A stretch of 64,000 nucleotides of DNA, taken from Erythrobacter sp. WG (GTDB taxonomy: Bacteria; Pseudomonadota; Alphaproteobacteria; Sphingomonadales; Sphingomonadaceae). Each line of letters opens with the position of its first letter. Positions within the stretch are counted from its first letter, which is position 1. The translations under genes and the position numbers were made by a program. This document shows positions 16,266 through 24,409 of this stretch, in pieces. The stretch lies in NCBI RefSeq assembly GCF_026586795.1, contig NZ_JAPFGY010000001.1, forward strand, positions 165,528 through 229,527, written 5' to 3'. The notes beneath the pieces were generated by a model. It ran no database searches and was not told where the DNA came from. It worked only from the letters and a program-made list of their open reading frames with translations.

Positions 16266-18521
16266 TTGGACAAAACCTCGCAGTCTTCCGGGCTGGGCGC
16301 AGCGCCGGCGTCCGGAGGCGATCCCCGCCAACCCGATGATGTGGCTGCGCCCGTGCCTTACTTCTATTCGGGCATCGACGAGCGATTTGCGCTTCACGGT
16401 CGGCATTCCCCTCTGACCGTCTTCTCGGTCACCATCCTGGTCACCGTTGGCGCGATCCTGCTCCGCATGGCCCTTGACGACTTGGGCACCGGCATCGTGC
16501 CCTACGCTATCTTCTTCCCGGTCGTTTTGGTGTGCACCTTGTTCGGTGGGACCGGGGCCGGTATCCTGTCGCTGGCGTTGAGCAGCGCGGCCGCCGTCTA
16601 TTTCTGGGTCGAGCCGATCGGCCAATGGTCGAAGTCCGGACCGGCCGCGATCAGCTTCGTGCTGTTCTTGCTGAGCAATGCAATCAACATCTTCGTGGCC
16701 CAATGGCTACGCCGGACGCTCGGTGCCCTGCGCGAAAGCGAGGCACGCCTCAACCTGTCCCAGAGCGTCGGGCGGATCGGCATCTGGGATCTCGACCTCA
16801 GGACCGGCAGCCTGTGGTGGTCACCGTCCTTCCGCGAGGTGACCGGGATCGGCGTCGATCAAGTCCCCTCGGTGCAAGCCTTCATGGCGTGCATCGTCGA
16901 ACAGGACCGGGAGCGCGCGCGCCAATGCTTCGAGGATGCGCGACGCGGTCTCGACCGCCTCGACATCGATTTCCGCTTCCGGCGGAAAGATGGTGCGATC
17001 ATCTGGCTGGCAGGCCGCGCCGAATTGCTGCGCGACGCGTCCGGTCGGCCGGCACGGCTGCTTGGCATCAACTTCGACGCGACCCCCATCCGCACCGCTG
17101 AGAACGAGCGTGATCGTGCGAACTCCCTGCTCCATACCTTCTTCGAGAGCCTGCCCGGCGCGGCTTTCGCCAAGGATCTGGAGGGCCGCTACCTGCTCGG
17201 AAACCCAATCTTCGCGAGCGCGGTGGGCCACAATCCGGAGTTCTTCCTCGGCCGCGATGACCTGGAGGTGCTCGCCGACAAGGAAGTGGCACGCACTATC
17301 ATGGCCAACGATCAAGCCATCATCGCGGCCGGCGAAATGCGCCAGATCGAGGAAAAGCTCGTGCTTCCCAATGGGGAAATGTCGCACTGGCTGGCAGTCA
17401 AGACGCCCTTCTTCGATGCGGCAGGCCAGCCGCAGGGTATCATGGGCATCTCGCTCGATGTCACGGACCGGCGCATGGCAGAGGAGCGGCTGCGCTTCCT
17501 TGCGGACGAGGTGGATCACCGCGCCAAGAACCTCTTGGGTGTGGTGCTCTCGCTGGTGCGGCTCACCAAGGTCGAGGACGTGAAGGCCTTCAAGGCTGCG
17601 GTCAGCGGGCGCATCGAGGCGCTCGCCCGGGCGCATACGCTGCTCGCCGCGAACCGCTGGCAGGGGGTCGACATCGACACCTTGCTGCGCGAGGAGATCG
17701 CCCCCTTCGCCCGGGACAATTCCGAGCGGGTGGCCCTCGACGGGCCGGCGGTGATGCTCGTGCCGAACGCCGCGCAGGCTCTCGCCATGGCTCTGCACGA
17801 GCTGGCCATCAACGCGGCGGTGTACGGCGCCTTGTCGGTGGAGGAGGGGCGGCTTGCCGTATCGTGGCACCGCGTCGAGGAGGGGAACGGCCCCAACCTG
17901 GTCTTGAACTGGCGCGAGACGGGTGGCCCCCCGGTTCAACCTCCGGCCTCGCCCGGCTTCGGTTCCACAGCGATCCGGGGCGCGATCGAGCACCAGTTGG
18001 ACGGCGAAATCGATATCGACTGGGCGGCGACGGGACTTGCCTGCCGGATCACCTTCCCGGTTCTGGGTAACGTGGCGGGGGATGCACCCCCCCAAGCCGA
18101 TCCCGCCGCGCTGGTCCGGCCGACCTTCGATGCCGACGGCGAGGTCGCGCTGGAAGGCAAGCGGGTGCTGATCCTCGAGGACGAGGCGCTGATTGCGCTG
18201 ACCCTGATGGACGCGGTGCGCGACCTCGGATGCGACATCCTCGGGCCGGCGAACACCGTGGCGGCGGCGCTCGGCCTAATCCGCGACGAGACGCCCGACT
18301 TCGCGATAATCGACGTGAACATCGCCGGTTCGGGCAGCGCCCCGGTGGCCGAGGCGCTGCGGAATGCCGGGGTGCCGTTCGTCTACTGCACCGGCTACGC
18401 CGAACCCGCGCTCCAGATTGCGCCCGAACTGCTCGCGCCGATGCTGACCAAGCCGGTCGACCCCGTCGCGCTGGCCGCGGCGTTGCGCAATCTGGCCGTT
18501 CGCCAGAAGGCCACGGCCTAG
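16266..18521 (+). CDS. Hybrid HWE histidine kinase: DUF4118 sensor, two PAS domains, C-terminal receiver
   Basis: A 751-residue hybrid kinase. Four membrane helices of DUF4118 type (as in KdpD) cover about residues 58-155. PAS domains follow at about 160-280 and 290-405. The HWE kinase core has the phosphoacceptor His at 418 (EVDHRAKNLLG) and an N-box MALHELAINAAVYGAL. A receiver domain from about 630 has its phosphoacceptor Asp at 683 (IIDVN) and the CTGYAEP loop. HWE kinases with such receivers commonly feed general stress or light responses. The start is TTG, supported by AAGAGG seven bases upstream; the first in-frame ATG would cut into the membrane domain. Confidence 0.88.
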   Translation: MDKTSQSSGLGAAPASGGDPRQPDDVAAPVPYFYSGIDERFALHGRHSPLTVFSVTILVTVGAILLRMALDDLGTGIVPYAIFFPVVLVCTLFGGTGAGILSLALSSAAAVYFWVEPIGQWSKSGPAAISFVLFLLSNAINIFVAQWLRRTLGALRESEARLNLSQSVGRIGIWDLDLRTGSLWWSPSFREVTGIGVDQVPSVQAFMACIVEQDRERARQCFEDARRGLDRLDIDFRFRRKDGAIIWLAGRAELLRDASGRPARLLGINFDATPIRTAENERDRANSLLHTFFESLPGAAFAKDLEGRYLLGNPIFASAVGHNPEFFLGRDDLEVLADKEVARTIMANDQAIIAAGEMRQIEEKLVLPNGEMSHWLAVKTPFFDAAGQPQGIMGISLDVTDRRMAEERLRFLADEVDHRAKNLLGVVLSLVRLTKVEDVKAFKAAVSGRIEALARAHTLLAANRWQGVDIDTLLREEIAPFARDNSERVALDGPAVMLVPNAAQALAMALHELAINAAVYGALSVEEGRLAVSWHRVEEGNGPNLVLNWRETGGPPVQPPASPGFGSTAIRGAIEHQLDGEIDIDWAATGLACRITFPVLGNVAGDAPPQADPAALVRPTFDADGEVALEGKRVLILEDEALIALTLMDAVRDLGCDILGPANTVAAALGLIRDETPDFAIIDVNIAGSGSAPVAEALRNAGVPFVYCTGYAEPALQIAPELLAPMLTKPVDPVALAAALRNLAVRQKATA

Positions 18522-18528
18522 CCTCGCC

Positions 18529-19146
18529 CTATTGCAGCGTGACGATTTCCTCGCCGCCGTCGTGGCGGCCGTAGAATTGCATCAGCTGGACGAGCAGCTC
18601 GCACCGGTCGGTCAGCGTGCGCGCCTCGAGCAAAGCCTGCTTGCTCGCCGGGTCGAAGGGCGCGATCTGCGAGACGCCGTTGATCAGCGAGCGATCGTCG
18701 AGGCGGCCGACCGAGTCCCAGTCGACGCTGTAACCCTGCGAATCCGCGAAGGCCCGCGCCTCGCGCTCGAACCCGCCGCGCTGGGCATGGGTGAGGGTCT
18801 CGTCCTCGTCCTCCGCCCAGATTTCCGCCTCGATCTGGCGGAAGGCGGTGGTCACCTCCAGCTCGCGCACCAGCCGGAACCGCGCGGTGCCTTCGAGGAT
18901 GAGGTTGTACCGCCCGTCGTCCATCGCCTGGATCTCGCCGATCCGTCCCACACAGCCGACCGTGTAGAGCGGTGCGCCCTCCACCGGGCGCTGTGGCTGG
19001 ATCATCGCGATCTGCCGGTCGCGGATCAGCGCATCGCCGACCAGCGCACGGTAGCGCGGCTCGAAGATGTGGAGCGGCAGCTGCATTCCGGGAAACAGCA
19101 CCGCGCCGGTCAGAGGAAAGATCGAGAGGCGCCGGGTCATCGTCAT
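18529..19146 (-). CDS. Lon N-terminal (LON substrate-binding) domain protein
   Basis: A 205-residue stand-alone LON-SB domain. It begins RRLSIFPLTGAVLFPGMQLPLHIFEPRYRALV, the canonical first strand-helix of the domain, and continues with GCVGRIGEI and LILEGTARFRL. No ATPase or protease domain follows, so it is not Lon itself; such proteins may act as adaptors or substrate binders. Its ATG at 19146 overlaps the stop of the thioredoxin gene (ATGA), indicating coupled translation and choosing this start over 19140. Confidence 0.9.
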   Translation of the reverse strand: MTMTRRLSIFPLTGAVLFPGMQLPLHIFEPRYRALVGDALIRDRQIAMIQPQRPVEGAPLYTVGCVGRIGEIQAMDDGRYNLILEGTARFRLVRELEVTTAFRQIEAEIWAEDEDETLTHAQRGGFEREARAFADSQGYSVDWDSVGRLDDRSLINGVSQIAPFDPASKQALLEARTLTDRCELLVQLMQFYGRHDGGEEIVTLQ

Positions 19147-20072
19147 CCGAACAATACGCGCGACAGGCGGCGGCGGACGCCGACCACCCACGCGTCCTCC
19201 AGCCCGGTCGCCTCGAAGATCTTGAGCAGCTTCGCGCGGGCGGCACCCTCGTTCCATTCGCGGTCGGCGGCAATCATCGCGAGCAGGGTGTCGGCGGCGG
19301 CATCGCGCTCGCCTGCCGCAAAGGCCGCTTCGGCATAGGCGAATTGCGCGTCCATGTCGGCGGGTGCGGCCTCGGCGGCCGTCCGCAGCCGGGCGAGTTC
19401 GCCGTCGTCGACGCGCGTCCCGGCGAGCTCCAGCGCGCTTCGTGCCGGGCCGACAGCGGGATCGGCGGCGAGGCGGGGATCGCTATCGACCACCTGCATG
19501 ACCTGCTGCGCCTGCTCGATCTCGCCCATCTGCACCAGCGCACGGACCAGCCCGGCGTGGGCAGGCGCGTTGTCTTCGGCGAATTCGGTGATCTGCGCGA
19601 AGATGCTCGCGGCGCGCTGCGCGTCGCCTGCGGCCAGCGCCTCCTCGCCCATCTTGACGAACTGCGCGAGCTCTTCGGGAGAGGGTCCTTGCGGCGGAGC
19701 GCCCTCTGCCGCGCCGCCCTGCACCGGAAGCTGCGCGAGCAGCTGGTCGAGCACCGCCTTCAGCTGCGATTCGCTGCGGGCGTTGGTGAGATCGGCGACC
19801 GGCTGGCCCTGGAACATCGCGTAGACCGTGGGGATCGAGCGCACCTGGAACTGCGCGGCGATGAACTGTTCCTCGTCGACATTGATCTTGGCGAGCAACA
19901 CACCCTTGTCGGCATACTCCGCGGCCACCTTCTCGAGCACCGGGGTGAGCGCCTTGCACGGCCCGCACCACTCGGCCCAGAAATCGAGGATGACGAGCTT
20001 GCCCTGCGAAGGCTCCACCACCGCCTTGCGGAAGCGGTCGACCGCCTTCTGTTCCTCGATGCTCAATCCCAT
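19143..20072 (-). CDS. Thioredoxin-TPR protein, CnoX/YbbN-like chaperedoxin
   Basis: A 309-residue protein with an N-terminal thioredoxin domain (VILDFWAEWCGPCKALTPVLEKV, an intact WCGPC; cis-Pro in RSIPTVYAMF) and a TPR-like helical C-terminal half with repeated Ala/Glu-rich helices. This matches co-chaperones that protect substrates from oxidation and hand them to GroEL. Its classical Escherichia coli relative has lost the second active-site Cys, whereas here both are present. The start at 20072 gives MGLSIEEQ; the longer reading adds Arg-rich sequence without similarity. It is coupled to the downstream LON-domain gene. Confidence 0.9.
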   Translation of the reverse strand: MGLSIEEQKAVDRFRKAVVEPSQGKLVILDFWAEWCGPCKALTPVLEKVAAEYADKGVLLAKINVDEEQFIAAQFQVRSIPTVYAMFQGQPVADLTNARSESQLKAVLDQLLAQLPVQGGAAEGAPPQGPSPEELAQFVKMGEEALAAGDAQRAASIFAQITEFAEDNAPAHAGLVRALVQMGEIEQAQQVMQVVDSDPRLAADPAVGPARSALELAGTRVDDGELARLRTAAEAAPADMDAQFAYAEAAFAAGERDAAADTLLAMIAADREWNEGAARAKLLKIFEATGLEDAWVVGVRRRLSRVLFG

Positions 20073-20307
20073 GCTGGCCAAGGTCGATGCTCCTGCTGTG
20101 CCTCGCGCGCCGCGCGCGCCGGTCCGGCCCCCATGTGGGGCGCGCGGCGCGGATGTGAAGCGCCGCGATGTGCTGGCCTCTCGGTCCCGGTCGATCAAGC
20201 CCAAATGTGGGCGATTTTTGTCCTTGCAGGCTCCGGCAGGCGCTGCTAATCGCGCCGCCTCTCCGGCGGGAAAGACGCTTTCGGGCGGTTCCTGTCAGCG
20301 CCAGTGA

Positions 20308-20382
20308 GCGGGCGTAGCTCAGGGGTAGAGCACAACCTTGCCAAGGTTGGGGTCGAGGGTTCGAATCCCTTCGCCCGCTCCA
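20308..20382 (+). tRNA. tRNA-Gly (GCC)
   Basis: A 75-base tRNA with acceptor stem GCGGGCG/CGCCCGC, D-arm TAGCTCAGGGGTAGAGC, anticodon loop TTGCCAA (anticodon GCC), T-arm GAGGGTTCGAATCCCTT and an encoded CCA at 20380-20382. It lies between the divergent thioredoxin and ZnuD-like receptor genes. Confidence 0.97.
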
Positions 20383-20529
20383 GTTTCCTTCCAGACGGAT
20401 GCCGTTGCGGCCGGATGCGATGCAGCCGTTCCTCTGCACGAATGCACGACGTTCATGTCGTCTGTCGGTGCTCGTCGACTGTCATACAATTTCCGCTTGC
20501 CATCCGACTGCGCCCGGCGCTAGGCGCAT

Positions 20530-20546
20530 GATACGTTATCACATTA
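20530..20546. promoter_or_regulatory. Candidate Zur-type operator before ZnuD-like receptor
   Basis: GATACGTTATCACATTA lies 21 bases before the receptor start at 20567. It shares the half-site GTTATCACAT with the palindrome at 23108-23126 and is related to the site at 8796-8811. The left half is less conserved. Zur as the binding protein is an inference. Confidence 0.5.
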
Positions 20547-20566
20547 GGCAACGGATCCCCTCCATT

Positions 20567-22747
20567 ATGATCGACCGCAAGCTTGCCCTTGCCGCCTCGC
20601 GCCTCGCCCTGGCGACCGTGTGCGGCACCACTCTCGCCTCCGCCGCCGCTGCACAGCAGCAGACGGCACCCACCGGCACGCCCGCCGCGCAGCGGGTGGA
20701 GGACGACCTCCACAACAGCGACGACCAGCCCGTCGGCAACATCATCGTCAGCGCCTCGGGCCTGCGCGAGCTAGACGTGCTCGCCGGGACCAGCGTCGTC
20801 GACATCGCCCAGATCCAGCGCGACGCGGTGACCGGCCAGATCGGCGAGCTTCTCACCAAGATACCGGGCGTCTCGGCGACCAGCTTCGCCCCCGGCTCCT
20901 CGCGTCCGGTGCTGCGCGGCCAGCAGGGCGAGCGCGTGCGCGTGCTCGTCGACGGCGTTGGCACGGCCGACGTCTCGAACACCTCGGTCGACCACGCCAC
21001 CACCATCGAGCCGATCACCGTCGAGCGCGTCGAGGTGCTGCGCGGCCCGGCCGTGCTGCTCTACGGCAGCCAGGCGATCGGCGGCGCGGTCAACGTGATC
21101 GACAAGCGCATCCCCACCCGCATGCCCGACGAGGCCTTCCACCTCGATGCCTTCGCGGGCGTGGACAGCGCGACCGATCTGCGCACCGGCGCGGCCTCGC
21201 TCGATGTCGGCCTGACCAACAACCTCGTGTTCCACGTCGACGGCTCTTACCGCAAGACCGGCAATGCCGAGATCGGCGGCCTCCAGCTGGCCCGCCCGCT
21301 GCGTGACGAACTGATCGAGGAAGCCAACGAGAAGCGGCTGAAGGGCGAGCGCGAGGAAGCCGCCGATCTGCTGGAAGATGCCAGCCAGAGCGGCTTCATC
21401 CCCAACAGCGACGTTGAGAGCTGGACGGTCAACGCAGGCCTCGGCCTCGTGCTGGGCGAGAGCACCTTCGGCGCGGCGATCGGCTGGTACGACACCAATT
21501 ACGGCGTCATCAAGCGCCCCGGCCTCAAGCACGAGCATGGCGGCGAAGGCGAGGAGGAGGAGGAGAAGGGCGAGGAGAACGTCCGCATCGACCTCAAGCA
21601 GTTCCGCGCCGACTTCAAGGGTGACGTCTACCTCGGCGAGGGCGCCTTCGAGCGGCTGAAGATGCGCGTCGGTTACTCGGACTACACCCACACCGAATTC
21701 GAAGGCCCGGGCGAAGTCGGCACGGTGTTCGACAGCAAGAGCATTGAGGGCCGCCTCGAGCTGGTGCAGAACACCGGCGGCGTCCTGCGCGGCGCGACAG
21801 GGGTGCAGTACATGCACCGCGACTTCTTCGCCGTCGGCGAGGAAGCCTATGTCCCGCCGAACCTCACCGACCAGGTCGCGGTCTTCACTCTCCAGGAATT
21901 CGGCACCGGTCCGGTCCAGATCGAGGCGGCCGCGCGCGGCGAGTTCACCAAGGTCAAGGCCCAGACTCTCGGCATCGAGCGTGATTTCGACACCTTCTCG
22001 GGTGCGCTCGGCGTCGTCTATGAAGGCATCGAGGGCGTGCGGATCGGCGTCAACGGCTCGCGGGTCGCCCGCGCGCCGAGCGCCGAGGAGCTGTTCTCCG
22101 ACGGCCCGCACATCGCGACGCAGGCCTTCGAGATCGGCGATGCAAACCTCAGGACCGAACGCGCCTGGGGCCTCGAGGCCTATGCCCGCGGCAAGATCGG
22201 CGCCGGCACCTTCAACCTCACCGCCTACCGCCAGTGGTTCGACAACTATATCTTCCTCGAAGAAACCGGCGAGGAAGAGGACGACCTGCCGGTCTTCCAG
22301 TACCTCCAGCAGGACGCCGACTTCTGGGGCGTCGAGGCGGAACTCAGCTACCCGCTGGTCGACACCGGCAGCTTCCGTCTGCTGAGCGACCTGCGCGCCT
22401 CCTATGTCGAGGCCGAACTGGCCGACGGCACCGCCGTGCCGCGCATCCCGCCGCTGAGCCTGCTCGGCGCGCTCGAGGCGCAGACCGACGCCTTCGACGT
22501 GCGCGGCGAAGTGCAGTGGTTTGCCGAACAGGACCGCGTGACGACCTTCGAGACGCCGACCGACAGCTTCGCGCTGGTCAACGCGATGGTCGCGTGGCGT
22601 CCGCTGAAGGACAACCGCAATGTCACCGTGCAGGTCGCGGCCGACAACATCTTCGACGTCAACGGCCGCCGCCACGCGAGCTTCACCAAGGACTTCGTGC
22701 CGCTCATCGGGCGTAATTTCCGCGCGAGCGTGCGCCTGAGCTTCTGA
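20567..22747 (+). CDS. TonB-dependent outer-membrane receptor, ZnuD-like
   Basis: A 726-residue receptor. It has a signal peptide (cleavage near SAAAAQQQ), a TonB-box region about NIIVSASGLRELDV, and a plug domain with EVLRGPAVLLYGSQAIGGAVNVIDKRIP. A large beta-barrel ends in FRASVRLSF with a terminal Phe. Near residues 320-336 an extracellular loop carries a His/Glu cluster (KHEHGGEGEEEEEKGEE), a feature of ZnuD zinc receptors. The putative operator at 20530-20546 shared with the zinc-chaperone locus supports zinc, or zinc-heme, uptake. The ATG at 20567 gives the signal peptide; an upstream ATG at 20528 would overlap the operator. A terminator follows. Confidence 0.87.
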   Translation: MIDRKLALAASRLALATVCGTTLASAAAAQQQTAPTGTPAAQRVEDDLHNSDDQPVGNIIVSASGLRELDVLAGTSVVDIAQIQRDAVTGQIGELLTKIPGVSATSFAPGSSRPVLRGQQGERVRVLVDGVGTADVSNTSVDHATTIEPITVERVEVLRGPAVLLYGSQAIGGAVNVIDKRIPTRMPDEAFHLDAFAGVDSATDLRTGAASLDVGLTNNLVFHVDGSYRKTGNAEIGGLQLARPLRDELIEEANEKRLKGEREEAADLLEDASQSGFIPNSDVESWTVNAGLGLVLGESTFGAAIGWYDTNYGVIKRPGLKHEHGGEGEEEEEKGEENVRIDLKQFRADFKGDVYLGEGAFERLKMRVGYSDYTHTEFEGPGEVGTVFDSKSIEGRLELVQNTGGVLRGATGVQYMHRDFFAVGEEAYVPPNLTDQVAVFTLQEFGTGPVQIEAAARGEFTKVKAQTLGIERDFDTFSGALGVVYEGIEGVRIGVNGSRVARAPSAEELFSDGPHIATQAFEIGDANLRTERAWGLEAYARGKIGAGTFNLTAYRQWFDNYIFLEETGEEEDDLPVFQYLQQDADFWGVEAELSYPLVDTGSFRLLSDLRASYVEAELADGTAVPRIPPLSLLGALEAQTDAFDVRGEVQWFAEQDRVTTFETPTDSFALVNAMVAWRPLKDNRNVTVQVAADNIFDVNGRRHASFTKDFVPLIGRNFRASVRLSF

Positions 22748-22775
22748 CGCAAGTCGCTCAGGGAGGGTCGCAGGA

Positions 22776-22809
22776 GGGGCAGTCGGTCACGGGCCGGCTG
22801 CCCCCTTTC
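22776..22809 (+). terminator. Rho-independent terminator after ZnuD-like receptor
   Basis: An 11-bp stem (22776-22786 with 22794-22804, one G-T pair) and a 7-base loop are followed by CTTTCG. It starts 29 bases after the receptor stop and overlaps the end of the convergent small gene. Confidence 0.7.
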
Positions 22810-23056
22810 GCGTGTCAGGCCCCGCCGCGCGGGCGATCGCCCATACCTGGCCGACGAGGCTGTAGCCGAGGACTGTGAGCCCCGCGCAAAGCGCCCGGAA
22901 GCTCGCCCGACACCGCCCCGTCCCGGGCGCCAGCCGCGGGAAGACCGGGCGCAGCAGCAGCGCGACGTCGCGCACGTGCAGCACCAGCCAGGCGGCGGAC
23001 AGCATCGCCCCGGCGCTCAGCAGCGCGAGCAGGATCTGCGCCTCGGGATCGAACAT
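22787..23056 (-). CDS. Small two-helix membrane protein of unknown function
   Basis: An 89-residue protein with hydrophobic helices at about residues 8-28 and 58-75 and an Arg-rich loop between. No family was recognised. Its start at 23056 is 52 bases from the palindrome at 23108-23126, which could control it as well as the receptor remnant on the other strand. It could instead be a chance frame in GC-rich DNA, but the membrane profile and start context favour a gene. Confidence 0.5.
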   Translation of the reverse strand: MFDPEAQILLALLSAGAMLSAAWLVLHVRDVALLLRPVFPRLAPGTGRCRASFRALCAGLTVLGYSLVGQVWAIARAAGPDTRKGAAGP

Positions 23057-23107
23057 GGCGCGGCCTTTCGTCGCAGCGACGCAGGATTGCGAACATCAGC
23101 ATTGCCG

Positions 23108-23126
23108 TATGTGATGTTATCACATA
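23108..23126. promoter_or_regulatory. Perfect 8+8 palindrome, candidate Zur-type operator
   Basis: TATGTGAT-GTT-ATCACATA is a perfect inverted repeat with a 3-base centre. It lies seven bases before the receptor-remnant frame (23133). It shares GTGATGTTA with the site between the COG0523 and MerC genes and GTTATCACAT with the site before the ZnuD-like receptor. Confidence 0.62.
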
Positions 23127-23132
23127 TTCTGT

Positions 23133-23681
23133 GTGAGTAGAAAAACACGGCAGGGCGTGCTGAACGACATGAATAACATTCTCTCGGCTGCCGCCGTGCC
23201 GACCTTGCCGGATGCGCTGCTGGCGCATGCAGGAAACCAAAGCATTGCAGAGAGAACGGAAGAGATCGTCGTCACCGCGACGGCCGTCGCCAAGCTGGAC
23301 GTGCCGCTGGCTGGAACTCCGCAGAATATCACCGTCATCACGCAAGAGACGCTTGAGTGTCAGAACGTCACCAGCGTCGAGGAAATCCTGCGTTACGTGC
23401 CCGCGGTGCACGCCGAGGTTTCGGGCCGATCGGGCTTCGATGCGCGGCACCGCAGGACCGAAATCGAGCTGAGCGGTCAGACCGGCGAGGCGCTGATCGT
23501 CCAGGAAGGCTACACCCATCTCGATGCCAGGGCGCGGGCGAGCAACAATCGCGATGTCGGCCACACCTCGCTCAAGGTCAAGAACGCGTTTGACAAGACC
23601 TACATTACCGACGGGGATTTCCGCGCCGTGTTCTTCGGCGAGCGGCGGCAGGTGCAGCTCACACTGTTCGCGGCCCTCTGA
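23133..23681 (+). pseudogene. Internally deleted TonB-dependent receptor remnant
   Basis: A 182-codon frame (GTG 23133 or ATG 23169) that joins the beginning and the end of a siderophore-type TonB receptor. It has a TonB box and plug start (EEIVVTATAVAKLDVPLAGTP, NITVITQETL, VEEILRYVPAV). After about 115 residues it jumps to final barrel strands (LKVKNAFDKTYIT, then FFGERRQVQLTLF with terminal hydrophobics). About 500 residues of plug and barrel are missing without a frameshift, so no functional receptor can form. The upstream palindrome is intact. An ABC exporter operon starts 5 bases downstream and may use this promoter. Confidence 0.8.
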
Positions 23682-23686
23682 TCGCG

Positions 23687-24409
23687 ATGCAGCCCCCGGT
23701 GCTGGAAGCGAAGGGCCTGACCAAGCGGTTCGGCGATGCTGTCGCGCTCGACAGCCTCGACCTTCAGGTCGCGGCCGGTGAGACGGTGTGCCTGCTGGGG
23801 GCCAACGGAGCAGGCAAGACAACGACGATCAACCTGTTCCTCGGGTTCCTCGAGCCTTCGGCAGGCGCGGCGCTGGTGGACGGCGTGGAGGTCGCCCGCG
23901 ATCCTGCTGCTGCGCGGCGCAAGCTTGGCTATGTGGCCGAGGTCGTCGCGCTCTATCCGACGCTGACCGGCGCGGAGAACCTCGATTTCTTCGCCCAGCT
24001 GGCGGGTGAGCGGGTGGACCGTGCGATGCGCGATGCGATCCTGGCGCGGCTGCGCTTCCCCGACGGCGCCATCGATCGCCCCGCAGGCACCTATTCGAAG
24101 GGGATGCGCCAGAAGCTGGGCCTTGCGATTGCCCTCATGAAACGGGCCAAAGCTATCCTCCTCGACGAGCCGCTCTCCGGCCTCGATCCGGCGGCGGCCA
24201 ATGATCTGGTGGCCGTGCTGCGCGAGACTGCGGCGGGCGGGACGGCGCTGCTGATCTCCACCCACGATATCTTCCGCGCCAAGGACGTCGCGACCCGCAT
24301 CGGCATCATGCGTCACGGGCAGCTGCTCGCCATGATCGACCCTGCAACGCTTTCCGCCAGCGAGCTCGAGGCGATCTACCTTACCCACATGGCCGAGCGC
24401 GCGGCATGA
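23687..24409 (+). CDS. ABC-2 type transporter ATPase
   Basis: A 240-residue ATPase with Walker A GANGAGKTTTINLFLG, a degenerate signature YSKGMRQKLGLAIALM, Walker B AILLDEPLSGLDP and the switch His in STHDIFRAKD. The pattern is of CcmA/NatA-type exporters. It starts 5 bases after the receptor remnant and overlaps the first permease gene by four bases (ATGA), so it heads a four-gene operon of ATPase, two permeases and a TonB-dependent receptor. Confidence 0.92.
   Translation: MQPPVLEAKGLTKRFGDAVALDSLDLQVAAGETVCLLGANGAGKTTTINLFLGFLEPSAGAALVDGVEVARDPAAARRKLGYVAEVVALYPTLTGAENLDFFAQLAGERVDRAMRDAILARLRFPDGAIDRPAGTYSKGMRQKLGLAIALMKRAKAILLDEPLSGLDPAAANDLVAVLRETAAGGTALLISTHDIFRAKDVATRIGIMRHGQLLAMIDPATLSASELEAIYLTHMAERAA

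Noticed and set aside
20771..22675. 634-codon minus-strand frame inside the ZnuD-like receptor
   Set aside because: It is opposite a clear TonB receptor with signal peptide and barrel end; the product is repetitive Val/Asp/Arg sequence typical of antisense shadows.
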